A stretch of 64,000 nt of DNA from Acidimicrobiia bacterium (GCA_017577575.1 PKRG01000006.1:1-64000), one strand, 5' to 3'; counted from the first letter of the stretch, positions 14,330 through 23,006 are shown. Notes: generated by a model from the sequence alone, not told the origin. A program made the numbers and translations.

Positions 14330-16837
14330 TCACCCCTTCATCCTCTCGTCGTCGGGATCGAACAAGGGCTTCGAGCCCACCCGGGCGACGGTGATCGGGT
14401 AGTCCTCGTTCATGTACCGGACCAAAAAGGCCGCTCCCTCCTGGGCGAGGTCGGCCGGCAGGTAGCCCATCAACAGGTACTTGCCCACCGACGGGCCGGC
14501 CCCGGCGCTGGTCACGTAGGACGGGCGGCCTTTGTCGTCGACGATCCGCTCCCCGTCGGTGGTGAGGATCGGCTCGCCTCCGGTCATGTACCGGGGGATG
14601 CCGTCGCGGGGCGAAGTGTGGTCGTCGACGGTGAAGGTGCACAGGAGCGCCGCCGGGCCCTCCTCGCGCGCCTTCAGGTACGCCTCCTTGCCGATGAAGT
14701 CGGCCGACTTGACCTTCGGGCGGGCGAGGCCCGCCTCGACCGGGTCGTACTCCGATTGCAGTTCCGCCCCCATCAGGCGATAGCCCTTCTCCAGGCGGGC
14801 GCTGGTGCCGTACACCCCGGCGCCGACGGGGACCACGCCGTGGTCCTGGCCCGCCTCCCACAGCATGTCCCACATCTGGGTTCCCCGCTCGATCGGGACG
14901 TAGATCTCCCAGCCCGACTCACCGACATAGGAGATGCGCAGCATCGTGGCGATCAGCGACCCGAACGTGACCTGCTTGCAGGTGGCGTAGGGGAAGGCCG
15001 CATCGGAGATGTCGTCGTCGGTGAGCGACTCCACCAGTGCCCGGGCCCGCGGGCCCCACACGCCGATCGTGGAGTACGAGGAGGTGCGGTCGGTGAACAC
15101 GACCGAGCCGTCGTCGGGCAGGTGCTTTCTGAACCAGTAGGCGTCCCGGGCGCCGTCGAAGGCACCCGTGACCACCCGGAAGTGGTCCTCGCCGAGGCGC
15201 ATGATGGTCAGGTCGGCCCGGAACCCGCCCTGGGGAGTGAGTAGCGGCGTGTATATCGCCGAGCCGACGGGACGGTCGCATTGGTTGACGGTGAGCCGCT
15301 GGATGTAGTCGAGCGCACCGGGGCCGGTGATGTCGAAGATGGCGAACGCCGAGAGGTCGACCATCCCCACCCGCTCCCGGAGGGCCAGGTGCTCGGCGGT
15401 GCAGATCGGCGACCACCAGCGGCGGTCCCATTCGTGGGGCCGATCCTCGACCCCGTACTCCTCCACCAAAGGAGCGTTGTGCTCGTACCACTGGGGACGC
15501 TCCCATCCGCCTGCCTGGAAGTAGACGGCGCCCAGCGCCTCCGTGCGGCTGTGGAACGGGGCGAGGCGGATGTTCCGCTCCGACTCCCACTGCTCGCGGG
15601 GATGGACGATGCCGTAGGTCTTGTTGAAGTGCTCGGCACAGCGCGCCCGGATGTGGTGGCGGGTCCGGGCGTAGTCGTAGAAGCGGGCGATGTCCGACTG
15701 GTGCGGGTCGATCTCGGGGTAGCCGTCGGTCATCCACTCGGCGACGAGCTTTCCGACGCCCGGCCCTTCCTTGATCCACACCGCCGCCGCCGACCACAGG
15801 CCCTTCACCTCCACGGTCTCACCGAGGAGGGGCATGGCGTCGGGGGTGAGCGAGAGCAGGCCGTTGATGGCGTACTTGATCTCCGCCCCCTCGAGGATCG
15901 ACGGCATCAGCTCCAGAGCGTCCTCGAGCTGCGGGTCGAAGTCGTCGGGAGTGAACGGCAGCTCGGTGGGCGAGAGACGGGCCTCTTCGATGGATGGGAT
16001 CTGGTCCGGGTCGTGGAAGATGGGACGGTGGGCGTAGGAGCCGATCTCCATCGAGCCGCCGGTCTGGCGCTCGTACATGAACGTGTCCATGTCCCGGACG
16101 ATCGGGAAGCCGATCTCCTTTCCGGTCTCGGCGAGGATGGGGATGGGGCCCACGTCGATCATCTGGTGGACCGCCGGGGTGAGGGGGATGGTGGCGCCCG
16201 CCATGCGGGCGATGCGCGGCGACCACACGCCGCAAGCCACCACCACGTAGTCGGCCTCGATACGGCCCCTGTCGGTGACCACCGCTTCGACGTGGCCCTT
16301 GTTCACCTCGATGTCGAGGACCTCGGTGTTGGGGAAGACCGACAGGGCACCCATCTGCTGCGCCCGTTCGCGCATGATCGTCCCAGCTCGCAAGGAGTCG
16401 ACGACCGACACGGACGGGGTGTAGAAGCCTCCGAGGATCACCGACTCCTCGATGAACGGCACGAGCTCTTTGACCTGCGAAGGCGTCAACAGCTCCGCCT
16501 CGATTCCCCACGCCGTCGCCGAGCTAATCCGGCGCCGCAGTTCCTCCATCCGCTCGGGGGTGCGCGCCACCTCGATCCCGCCGCAGGTGGTGTTGACGCC
16601 CATCTCCTCGTACTGGCGCTGGGACTCGAGGGTGAGGAACGTCAGTTCCTTGCCGTGGTCGACGGGGAAGATGAAGTTCGAGGCGTGACCGGTGGAACCG
16701 CCCGGGTTGGGAAGCGGCCCCTTGTCGATCTGGACGATGTCGGTCCACCCCTTCTCGGCGAGGTGGTAGGCCAGGCTGTTGCCGACGATGCCGGCGCCGA
16801 TGACCACGACCTGTGCGCTGGATGGCAACTCACTCAC
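14330..16837 (-). CDS. Dimethylglycine/sarcosine dehydrogenase-like flavoprotein (DAO + GcvT)
   Basis: 835 residues from a GTG at 16837, chosen because GGAGGG lies just upstream and the next residues (SELPSSAQVVVIGAGIVG) lead straight into the FAD fold. Residues about 8-380 are a DAO-type FAD domain with the dinucleotide motif GAGIVG at 14-19. His51 (STGHASNF) lies where mammalian dimethylglycine and sarcosine dehydrogenases attach FAD covalently. Residues about 430-830 are an aminomethyltransferase (GcvT) domain that binds THF and traps the released C1 unit as methylene-THF. It resembles DMGDH in length and order. Electrons should go to the ETF encoded by the next two genes. The exact substrate (dimethylglycine, sarcosine or a relative) is inferred from context. 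Confidence 0.9.
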   Translation of the reverse strand: MSELPSSAQVVVIGAGIVGNSLAYHLAEKGWTDIVQIDKGPLPNPGGSTGHASNFIFPVDHGKELTFLTLESQRQYEEMGVNTTCGGIEVARTPERMEELRRRISSATAWGIEAELLTPSQVKELVPFIEESVILGGFYTPSVSVVDSLRAGTIMRERAQQMGALSVFPNTEVLDIEVNKGHVEAVVTDRGRIEADYVVVACGVWSPRIARMAGATIPLTPAVHQMIDVGPIPILAETGKEIGFPIVRDMDTFMYERQTGGSMEIGSYAHRPIFHDPDQIPSIEEARLSPTELPFTPDDFDPQLEDALELMPSILEGAEIKYAINGLLSLTPDAMPLLGETVEVKGLWSAAAVWIKEGPGVGKLVAEWMTDGYPEIDPHQSDIARFYDYARTRHHIRARCAEHFNKTYGIVHPREQWESERNIRLAPFHSRTEALGAVYFQAGGWERPQWYEHNAPLVEEYGVEDRPHEWDRRWWSPICTAEHLALRERVGMVDLSAFAIFDITGPGALDYIQRLTVNQCDRPVGSAIYTPLLTPQGGFRADLTIMRLGEDHFRVVTGAFDGARDAYWFRKHLPDDGSVVFTDRTSSYSTIGVWGPRARALVESLTDDDISDAAFPYATCKQVTFGSLIATMLRISYVGESGWEIYVPIERGTQMWDMLWEAGQDHGVVPVGAGVYGTSARLEKGYRLMGAELQSEYDPVEAGLARPKVKSADFIGKEAYLKAREEGPAALLCTFTVDDHTSPRDGIPRYMTGGEPILTTDGERIVDDKGRPSYVTSAGAGPSVGKYLLMGYLPADLAQEGAAFLVRYMNEDYPITVARVGSKPLFDPDDERMKG

Positions 16838-16853
16838 TGCGAACCCTCCGGCC

Positions 16854-16874
16854 GGTGCCACGATGCGGAACGAT
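16854..16874 (-). promoter_or_regulatory. Proposed IclR operator 2 (upstream of the flavoprotein-etfBA operon)
   Basis: On the minus strand the site reads ATCGTTCCGCATCGTGGCAC, followed by C. It matches 18 of 20 positions of operator 3 on the plus strand across the divergent region. It ends 17 bases before the GTG start of the flavoprotein gene, so a bound protein would block transcription or initiation there. Confidence 0.5.
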
Positions 16875-16944
16875 GCTGCAAGGCGGCACGCAGACTACCG
16901 CCCGAGACGACGGCTTGCATGCGGTGGCGGCAAGTTTCAGCCAC

Positions 16945-16973
16945 TGGACAACCCATCGACGGCGAGATATCGT
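16945..16973 (+). promoter_or_regulatory. Predicted promoter of the corrinoid methyltransfer operon
   Basis: TGGACA (16945-16950), 17 bases, TATCGT (16968-16973). The -10 box overlaps one copy of ATCGTTCCG (16969-16977), and the full operator 3 follows immediately. A regulator bound there would cover the -10 box and start site, which suggests repression. The sequence match is good, not perfect. Confidence 0.5.
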
Positions 16974-16986
16974 TCCGACATCCGAC

Positions 16987-17007
16987 ATCGTTCCGTATCG
17001 TGGAACC
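16987..17007 (+). promoter_or_regulatory. Proposed IclR operator 3 (upstream of the corrinoid operon)
   Basis: Reads ATCGTTCCGTATCGTGGAAC, followed by C. It contains GTTCCG - 5 bases - TGGAAC, the same inverted-repeat layout as operator 1 with one mismatch. A second ATCGTTCCG (16969-16977) lies 18 bases upstream on the same face, giving a tandem arrangement. It ends 21 bases before the ATG at 17029. Confidence 0.55.
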
Positions 17008-17028
17008 AGCTCACAGGAGCGCGGCGCT

Positions 17029-17718
17029 ATGAGCGAAGAAGAGATCGACCTCGGGGCGCTCTCCGACGCGGAGCTCGTCGAGCAGATGCACGACGACCTC
17101 TACGACGGTCTGGCCGACGAGATCGTGGAAGGCACCAACATCCTGCTCGAACGCGGCTGGGACGCCAGCCGGGTCTTGAACGAAGCGCTGGTCGAGGGCA
17201 TGCGAATCGTGGGCGAGGACTTCCGTGACGGGATCCTCTTCGTGCCGGAGGTGCTGTTGGCAGCCAACGCCATGAAGGCGGGGATGGCCGTGCTCCGCCC
17301 GCTGCTCGCCGAGACCGGCGCCCCGACGATCGGCAAGGTCGTGATCGGCACGGTGAAAGGCGACATCCACGACATCGGCAAGAACCTGGTGGGGATGATG
17401 CTCGAGGGCGCCGGCTTCGAGGTGATCGACCTCGGCATCAACACCGACGTCGACGAGTACATCCAGGCGCTCGACGAGCACCAGCCGGACATCCTGGGGA
17501 TGTCGGCGCTGCTCACCACCACCATGCCGTACATGAAGGTGGTGATCGACACCATGGTCGAAAAGGGCATCCGGGACGACTTCATCGTCCTCGTCGGCGG
17601 GGCCCCGCTCAACGAGGAGTTCGGCGCAGCCATCGGCGCCGACGCCTACTGCCGGGACGCGGCGGTGGCCGCCGAGACGGCCAAGGCTCTGGTCGGAGCC
17701 CGACGTGGCATCGCCTGA
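17029..17718 (+). CDS. Corrinoid (B12-binding) methyltransfer protein, MttC/MtgC type
   Basis: 229 residues. It carries the methyl group between the substrate methyltransferase and the THF methyltransferase on a cobalt corrinoid. Residues about 10-95 form the B12-binding cap helix bundle; 100-225 are the Rossmann-like B12 domain with the cobalt-ligating motif DIHDIG (Asp112-His114-Gly117). The size and build match MtbC/MtmC/MttC-like proteins. The ATG at 17029 follows CAGGAG. First gene of a seven-gene operon whose members overlap or nearly touch; the next gene starts inside its last codons. The leader is too short for a cobalamin riboswitch. Confidence 0.95.
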   Translation: MSEEEIDLGALSDAELVEQMHDDLYDGLADEIVEGTNILLERGWDASRVLNEALVEGMRIVGEDFRDGILFVPEVLLAANAMKAGMAVLRPLLAETGAPTIGKVVIGTVKGDIHDIGKNLVGMMLEGAGFEVIDLGINTDVDEYIQALDEHQPDILGMSALLTTTMPYMKVVIDTMVEKGIRDDFIVLVGGAPLNEEFGAAIGADAYCRDAAVAAETAKALVGARRGIA

Positions 17719-18304
17719 CGCCGGGGTCCTGGTCCTGGGCTGCGGGGCGATGGCCCGCGAGCTGCTCCACGTCGTCGAGGCCAACGGGCTCGAAGGCGTC
17801 GAAGTCGCCTGCCTCCCGGCCGCCTACCACAACCAGCCGTCACTGATCCCCGACGCCCTGGAAGCGCGGATCGTGGAAGCGAAAGGCCGGTACCGAAAGA
17901 TCTTCGTGGCCTACGGCGACTGCGGGACCGGGGGACGGCTCGACGCCGTCCTGGAGCGCCACGGCGTGGAACGGCTCGCCGGCGCCCACTGCTACGAGTT
18001 CCTGGCGGGGTCGGCGACCTTCTCCCGGCTCCACGACGCCGAGCCCACCACCTTCTACCTGACCGACTTCCTGGTGCGGAACTTCGACCGCCTGGTGTGG
18101 CGAGGGCTGGGCCTCGACCGCTGGCCGCACCTCCTCTCCGACTACTTCGGCAACTACACCCGGGTCGTCTACCTCGCCCAGACCGACGACCCCGCTCTCA
18201 CCGCCCGCGCCGAGGAGGCCGCCCGCCGGCTGGGCCTCCGCTTCGAGCGGCTGCTCGTCGGCTATGGCGAGATGGAGCCGGCGATCGTCGAGGCGGCGCG
18301 ATGA
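17705..18304 (+). CDS. DUF1638 family protein
   Basis: 199 residues, of the DUF1638 family as I recognise it. The function is not established. DUF1638 genes occur repeatedly inside MttB-type methyltransfer clusters, so a role in corrinoid methyl transfer is likely. Visible features are a start VLVLGCGAMARELLHVV that looks like the opening of a nucleotide-binding fold, a Gly/Cys-rich GDCGTGGRLDAVL, and GAHCYEFLAG. The conserved-looking cysteines and histidines could bind metal or a cofactor. GTG start at 17705, overlapping the corrinoid gene by 14 bases; the stop overlaps the next start (ATGA). Corrinoid loading, repair or substrate sensing are all possible; I would not choose. Confidence 0.85.
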   Translation: MASPDAGVLVLGCGAMARELLHVVEANGLEGVEVACLPAAYHNQPSLIPDALEARIVEAKGRYRKIFVAYGDCGTGGRLDAVLERHGVERLAGAHCYEFLAGSATFSRLHDAEPTTFYLTDFLVRNFDRLVWRGLGLDRWPHLLSDYFGNYTRVVYLAQTDDPALTARAEEAARRLGLRFERLLVGYGEMEPAIVEAAR

Positions 18305-18609
18305 GCGAGGCGGAGGTGACGGTGATCTACTGGCGGGACATCCCCGCCCAGGTGATGGCGGGCAAGGGCCGTCGGGCCCGGCGCATCCCGCTGCCCGATC
18401 GCTTCCAGGAAGCCATCGACCGCGCCGCCACCCGGGTGGGGGTGATCGGCGCCGACGACTACACCGCCGAGTACCGCAAGGTCACGGTCCCCGGCCCCGA
18501 CCCGGAGGTGGTCGCCGACCAGCTCGACGCCGACTTCCCCGACGTCGTGCTGGAAGAGCTCGTCCGCAACGGCGGCTGGCTCCCGACCCGTGGAGCGGAC
18601 GATGACTGA
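18301..18609 (+). CDS. Small PF13769-type ('virulence factor' domain) protein
   Basis: 102 residues. The start MSEAEVTVIYWRDIPAQVMAG and the pattern that follows (RRIPLPDRFQEAIDRAA, DDYTAEYRKV) resemble the small domain that Pfam names virulence factor (PF13769). The name comes from an unrelated context and says little. The gene sits inside the methyltransfer operon, coupled on both sides: ATGA overlap with DUF1638 and an 8-base overlap with the methyltransferase. No membrane segment, signal peptide or cysteine cluster. The position suggests an accessory of the corrinoid system, for instance a small partner of the corrinoid or methyltransferase protein. Function unknown. Confidence 0.8.
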   Translation: MSEAEVTVIYWRDIPAQVMAGKGRRARRIPLPDRFQEAIDRAATRVGVIGADDYTAEYRKVTVPGPDPEVVADQLDADFPDVVLEELVRNGGWLPTRGADDD

Positions 18610-19504
18610 CACGGTGCTCGCCTCCCCCACCCGAGAGGTCGTGATCGGCTTCGACCGGCCCTTCGTGGTGATCGGCGAGCGCATCAACCCGACCGGGCGG
18701 AAGCGCCTGGCCGAGGAGATGACCCGGGGGGACTTCTCCCGGGTGGAGGCCGACGCCGTGGCGCAGGTCGAGGCCGGCGCCGACATGCTCGACGTCAACG
18801 CCGGGATACCGCTCGCCGACGAGGCGGCGCTGCTCGCCGCCACCGTCGAGCTCGTCCAGACGCTCGTCGACGTGCCCCTCTCCATCGACTCGTCGGTCGT
18901 CCCCGCCCTCCGCGCCGGGCTGGAGGCATACCGGGGGAAGGCACTGGTCAACTCGGTCACCGGCGAGGAGGCGTCGATGGAGGCGGTCCTCCCGCTGGTG
19001 GCGAAACACGGGGCGGCGGTGGTGGCGATAACCAACGACGAGAGCGGGATCTCCGAAGATCCCGATGTCCGCTTCGAGGTGGCGAGAAAGATCGTCTCCC
19101 GCGCCGCCGACTATGGCATCCCCCGCCAGGACGTGGTGGTCGATCCCCTGGTCATGCCCATCGGAGCCGTGCCCACCGCCGGACGCCAGGTGCTCCACCT
19201 GATCCGCCGCCTGCGCGAGGAACTGCAGGTGAACACGACGTGCGGCGCCTCCAACATCAGCTTCGGCCTCCCCCACCGGGCGGGCATCAACGCCGCCTTC
19301 CTGGCGATGGCGATCGGCGCCGGCCTCACGTCGGCGATCACCAACCCGCTCGAACCTGAGATCATGGCGGCGATCAAGGCCTCCGACGTGTTGACCGGCA
19401 ACGACCGCGACTGCGCGGCGTGGATCCGGCGCCACCGCGACCCTTCCTCACCCGACGGCGAGAGGCGGCGTCGCGGCGGCCGCCGCCGCCTGGCGACGGG
19501 ATGA
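18602..19504 (+). CDS. Methyltetrahydrofolate:corrinoid methyltransferase (MtgA/AcsE-like, pterin-binding)
   Basis: 300 residues of the pterin-binding TIM barrel (dihydropteroate-synthase-like). Residues VVIGERINPTG (about 22-32) and MLDVNAG (62-68) are the pterin-binding signatures, and VNTTCGASNISFGLP is the conserved late loop. It moves a methyl group between the corrinoid protein and THF; with an MttB partner the expected direction is methyl-corrinoid to 5-methyl-THF, as for MtgA of Desulfitobacterium. Start ATG at 18602 with GGAG upstream; a GTG at 18590 is an alternative. The stop overlaps the next gene by 4 bases. The basic, Arg-rich C-terminus (last about 25 residues) is unusual and without clear function. 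Confidence 0.92.
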   Translation: MTDTVLASPTREVVIGFDRPFVVIGERINPTGRKRLAEEMTRGDFSRVEADAVAQVEAGADMLDVNAGIPLADEAALLAATVELVQTLVDVPLSIDSSVVPALRAGLEAYRGKALVNSVTGEEASMEAVLPLVAKHGAAVVAITNDESGISEDPDVRFEVARKIVSRAADYGIPRQDVVVDPLVMPIGAVPTAGRQVLHLIRRLREELQVNTTCGASNISFGLPHRAGINAAFLAMAIGAGLTSAITNPLEPEIMAAIKASDVLTGNDRDCAAWIRRHRDPSSPDGERRRRGGRRRLATG

Positions 19505-21477
19505 GCGACACCGCCCGGGTCGTGTTCCTCCCTTCCGGCCGGCGGGGAGAGGTCGTCCGGGGCACCACCGTCCTCGATGCGGCACGCCAGCTCGGCGTCG
19601 ACCTGGACTCGGTGTGCGGCGGCCGCGGAATCTGCGGCCGCTGCCAGGTGAGCCAGGGCTCCATCCCGACGATCCCGGCCGACGCCTCGGCGCTGAGCCC
19701 GCCGGGTGAGCTCGAGACGGGTTACCGGGGCAGGCGGCCGCTCGTCGAGGGCCGTCGCCTGGGGTGTGCCGCGGCCATCCTCGGTGACGTCGTCGTGGAC
19801 ATCCCCCCGGAGAGCCAGGTCCACCGCCAGGTGGTCCGCAAGCGCCCCGAGGTGACCAGCTACCCGATCGACCCGATCGTGCGGCTCCACTACGTGGAGG
19901 TGACCCGGCCGTCCCTCGACGACGCCCGGTCGGATCGGGAGCGCGTCGCCGACGCCCTGGCCGCCGACTGGGGGCTGGGGGGCCTCCGCTTCGACCACGC
20001 CGTGACCGCCGGCCTCCACGCCGCCCTCACGGCAGGCGACTGGTCGGTCACCGTGGCGGTGCACTCGGGTCGGGACGTGATCGCTGTCTGGCCCGGGTTC
20101 CACGACCGGATCCTCGGGCTGGCCTTCGACGTAGGGTCCACCACCATCGCCGGCCACCTGCTCGACCTGACGAGCGGCGAGGTGCTGGCATCGGCGGGGG
20201 CGATGAACCCCCAGATCCGCTTCGGCGAGGACCTGATGAGCCGGGTCTCGTACGCCATGATGAACGAACGGGGCGCCGAGGAGATGACCTGGGCGGTGAG
20301 GTCGGCGCTCGATTCCCTCGCCGGCGATCTCGTGTCGGAAGCGGGCGCATCCCGCCAGGACGTGGTCGACGTGGTGGTGGTCGGGAACCCGATCATGCAC
20401 CATCTCGTCCTCGGTTTCGACCCCCGGCCCCTGGGCGAGGCGCCTTTCGCCCCGGCGGTGCGGGACGCGTACGAGTCCACCGCCTCGACGATCGGGATGG
20501 CTCTCGCCCCGGGCGCCCGGCTGTACGTCTTGCCGATCGTCGCCGGCCACGTGGGCGCCGACACCATGGGCGCCGTGCTCTCGGAAGGGCCCCACCGGCG
20601 CCAGGCGCTGCAGCTCCTCGTCGACGTCGGCACCAACGCCGAGATCGTCCTCGGCAACTCCGAGCGGCTGCTCGCCGCCTCCAGCCCCACCGGCCCGGCG
20701 TTCGAAGGCGCTCAGATCACACACGGCCAACGGGCCACTCCGGGAGCGATCGAGAGGGTCCGGATCGACCCCGAGACCCTGGAGCCGCGGATCCGCGTGA
20801 TCGGGTCGGGCCGCTGGTCCGACGAGGAGGGTTTCTCGGACGACGTCGCCCGGATCGGCATCAACGGGATCTGCGGCTCGGGCATCATCGAGGCGGTCGC
20901 CGAGCTGTTCCTCGCCGGTGTGATCGACCGCGACGGCGTCGTCCGCCCCCGGGGCGATCGGGTGGTGGCCGACGGCCGGACGTTCGCCTATCGGCTGTGG
21001 GACGATCCCGAGATCTCGATCACCCAAAACGACGTGCGGGCGATCCAGCTGGCGAAGGCGGCGCTGTATGCCGGGACCCGTCTGCTCATGGACCGGATGG
21101 GCGTGGATCGCGTGGACGAGATCCGCCTCGCCGGCGCCTTCGGCAGCCACATCGACCCGAAGTACGCCATGGTCATCGGCCTGATACCCGACTGCGACCT
21201 GGATAGGGTGTCGGCGGCGGGCAACGCCGCCGGGAGCGGCGCCATCATCGCCCTCCTCTCTGGGGCCGCCCGCCGGGAGATCGAGGCCGTCGCCGCCCGG
21301 GTCGAGAAAGTGGAGACCGCCACCGAGAGCCGATTCCAGGAGCACTTCGTCGCCGCCATGGGCTTTCCCCACAGCTCCCACGACTTCCCCCACCTGTCCG
21401 ACGTCCTCCCCCGCGACACCGCGCCACCCAGGGGCCGCCGGGGAGGCAGGAGATCGAGAGAGAGGAGCCGAAGATGA
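19501..21477 (+). CDS. Corrinoid reductive activator, RamA/RACo-like (2Fe-2S + ASKHA, DUF4445)
   Basis: 658 residues. Residues about 5-95 are a [2Fe-2S] ferredoxin-like domain with cysteines 39, 45, 48 and 89. From about residue 205 follows the ASKHA/DUF4445 ATPase-like region (LAFDVGSTTIAGHLLDL, VDVGTNAEIVL, LAGAFGSHIDPKYAM). Proteins of this build reduce inactive Co(II) corrinoid back to Co(I) with ATP, repairing the methyltransfer cycle after accidental oxidation. This is a 2Fe-2S RACo-like form, not the 2x4Fe-4S form of archaeal RamA. ATGA overlap on both sides. The last about 25 residues are very basic. The presence of an activator shows that the operon is self-sufficient. Confidence 0.92.
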   Translation: MSDTARVVFLPSGRRGEVVRGTTVLDAARQLGVDLDSVCGGRGICGRCQVSQGSIPTIPADASALSPPGELETGYRGRRPLVEGRRLGCAAAILGDVVVDIPPESQVHRQVVRKRPEVTSYPIDPIVRLHYVEVTRPSLDDARSDRERVADALAADWGLGGLRFDHAVTAGLHAALTAGDWSVTVAVHSGRDVIAVWPGFHDRILGLAFDVGSTTIAGHLLDLTSGEVLASAGAMNPQIRFGEDLMSRVSYAMMNERGAEEMTWAVRSALDSLAGDLVSEAGASRQDVVDVVVVGNPIMHHLVLGFDPRPLGEAPFAPAVRDAYESTASTIGMALAPGARLYVLPIVAGHVGADTMGAVLSEGPHRRQALQLLVDVGTNAEIVLGNSERLLAASSPTGPAFEGAQITHGQRATPGAIERVRIDPETLEPRIRVIGSGRWSDEEGFSDDVARIGINGICGSGIIEAVAELFLAGVIDRDGVVRPRGDRVVADGRTFAYRLWDDPEISITQNDVRAIQLAKAALYAGTRLLMDRMGVDRVDEIRLAGAFGSHIDPKYAMVIGLIPDCDLDRVSAAGNAAGSGAIIALLSGAARREIEAVAARVEKVETATESRFQEHFVAAMGFPHSSHDFPHLSDVLPRDTAPPRGRRGGRRSRERSRR

Positions 21478-23006
21478 CGGCACGACGCCGATCGGGGGGC
21501 CGGGCAGCACGCCAGCGGGCCCGCGCCGCCGCGTTCGCCGAGTCCAAGCCCTTCCTCACCCGCCGTCTCGCCCCTTACGAGGTGCTCGACGAGGAGGGGT
21601 TGGCGACCATCGAACAGCACGCCGACCGCCTCCTGGCCGAGGTGGGCGTCGAGATCGTGGACTTCCCCGAGGCGCTGCGGATCTTCGCCGACCACGGCGC
21701 CGACGTCGACGGCACCCGGGTGCGTTTCCCCGAAGGGATGTGCCGCCAGATCGTCCAGGCGTCCGCCCCGTCCCGGTACACCCAGCACGCTCGCAACCCG
21801 GAGCGGAGCGTGGAGATCGGCGACCCCCATGTGGTCTTCGCCCCCGCCTACGGCTGCCCGTTCGTGCGCGACCTGGACGGCGGCCGGAGGTACGCCACGA
21901 TCGAGGACTTCCGCAACTTCGCCAAGCTCACCTACATGTCCCCCGCCCTCCACCACGCCGGAGGGACGTTGTGCGAGCCGGTCGACCTGCCCGTCAACAA
22001 GCGGCACTTCGACATGGTCCACGCCCACCTCACCCTCAGTGACAAGCCGTTCATGGGCTCGGTCACCGCCCCGGAACGGGCCCAGGACACGGTGGACATG
22101 GCCAAGATCGTCTTCGGCGCCGACTTCGTCGACCGGAACACGGTCATCACCTCGCTCTGCAACGCCAACTCCCCGCTGGCGTGGGACCGGGCGATGCTGG
22201 GCTCGGCGAAGGTCTACGCCGAAAACAACCAGGCGACGATCATCACCCCCTTCATCCTCGCCGGGGCGATGGCGCCGGTGACCGTGGCCGCCGTCGCCAC
22301 CCAGACCCTGGCCGAGGCGTTGGTGGGGATGGCGTTCACCCAGATGGTGCGGCCGGGGGCTCCGGTGGTGTTCGGGTCGTTCGCCTCGTCGATGTCGATG
22401 CAGACGGGGTCGCCCACGTTCGGGACTCCCGAGCCGGCACTGATGCTCTTCGTGATGGCGTCTCTCGCCCGCCGTCTCAACGTCCCGTTCCGCTCCGGCG
22501 GGGCGTTGACCGCTTCCAAGGTGCCCGACGCCCAGGCCGCCTACGAGAGCGCCGCCACCCTCTTTCCGACGCTCCTAGCCGGGGTCAACTTCGTGCTGCA
22601 CGCGGCCGGCTGGCTCGAAGGAGGACTGGTGATGGGGTACGAGAAGTTCGTGCTCGACGCCGACCAGGCGTCGATGGCCTCCGCCCTGCTCGAGGGCGTG
22701 GACATGTCGCCCAACGGCCTGGCCCTCGACACTCTCCTCGCCCACCGGCCCGGAGAGCACTTCCTGGGATCGGAGCACACGCTCGCCAACTTCGAGACCG
22801 CCTTCTGGACGTCCGCTCTGGCCGACAACTCGAGCTTCGAGCAGTGGCAGGAAGAGGGTGGCTTGGACTCGGTGCAGCGGGCCAACCAGGTGTGGAAGAG
22901 GATTCTGTCCGAGTACGAGCCGCCCCCGCTCGACGACGCGGTGCGTGAGGAGCTCGACGAATACGTGACGCGCCGCAAGGCCGAGCTGCCGGACGAGCAC
23001 GCATGA
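21474..23006 (+). CDS. MttB-family amine methyltransferase without pyrrolysine
   Basis: 510 residues of the trimethylamine methyltransferase (MttB) superfamily. No in-frame TAG, so it belongs to the non-pyrrolysine branch, whose characterised members demethylate glycine betaine (MtgB), proline betaine (MtpB), carnitine (MtcB) or gamma-butyrobetaine (MtyB). Family stretches seen: SVTAPERAQDTVDMAKIVFG near residue 195, SGGALTASKVPDAQAAYESA near 345, and LDTLLAHRPGEHFLGSEHTL. The substrate methyl goes to the corrinoid protein at 17029. Given the dimethylglycine-dehydrogenase-like flavoprotein next door, glycine betaine is the best guess. The N-terminus carries an Arg-rich stretch. ATGA overlaps with both neighbours. 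Confidence 0.93.
   Translation: MTARRRSGGRAARQRARAAAFAESKPFLTRRLAPYEVLDEEGLATIEQHADRLLAEVGVEIVDFPEALRIFADHGADVDGTRVRFPEGMCRQIVQASAPSRYTQHARNPERSVEIGDPHVVFAPAYGCPFVRDLDGGRRYATIEDFRNFAKLTYMSPALHHAGGTLCEPVDLPVNKRHFDMVHAHLTLSDKPFMGSVTAPERAQDTVDMAKIVFGADFVDRNTVITSLCNANSPLAWDRAMLGSAKVYAENNQATIITPFILAGAMAPVTVAAVATQTLAEALVGMAFTQMVRPGAPVVFGSFASSMSMQTGSPTFGTPEPALMLFVMASLARRLNVPFRSGGALTASKVPDAQAAYESAATLFPTLLAGVNFVLHAAGWLEGGLVMGYEKFVLDADQASMASALLEGVDMSPNGLALDTLLAHRPGEHFLGSEHTLANFETAFWTSALADNSSFEQWQEEGGLDSVQRANQVWKRILSEYEPPPLDDAVREELDEYVTRRKAELPDEHA

Noticed and set aside
16875..17028. Cobalamin riboswitch before the corrinoid operon
   Set aside because: The predicted leader is only about 50 bases, and neither strand shows the B12 box or the conserved core.
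19111..21510. 799-residue frame opposite the corrinoid activator; similar long frames at 10155-12695, 9574-11577 and 60262-62955
   Set aside because: Each lies over a recognised gene in another frame, is rich in Arg, Gly and Pro or His, and lacks motifs. The last part of 60262-62955 is real only from 62524 (mnhB).
21474..23006. Pyrrolysine in the MttB homologue
   Set aside because: There is no in-frame TAG; the protein reads through in one piece as a non-Pyl family member.
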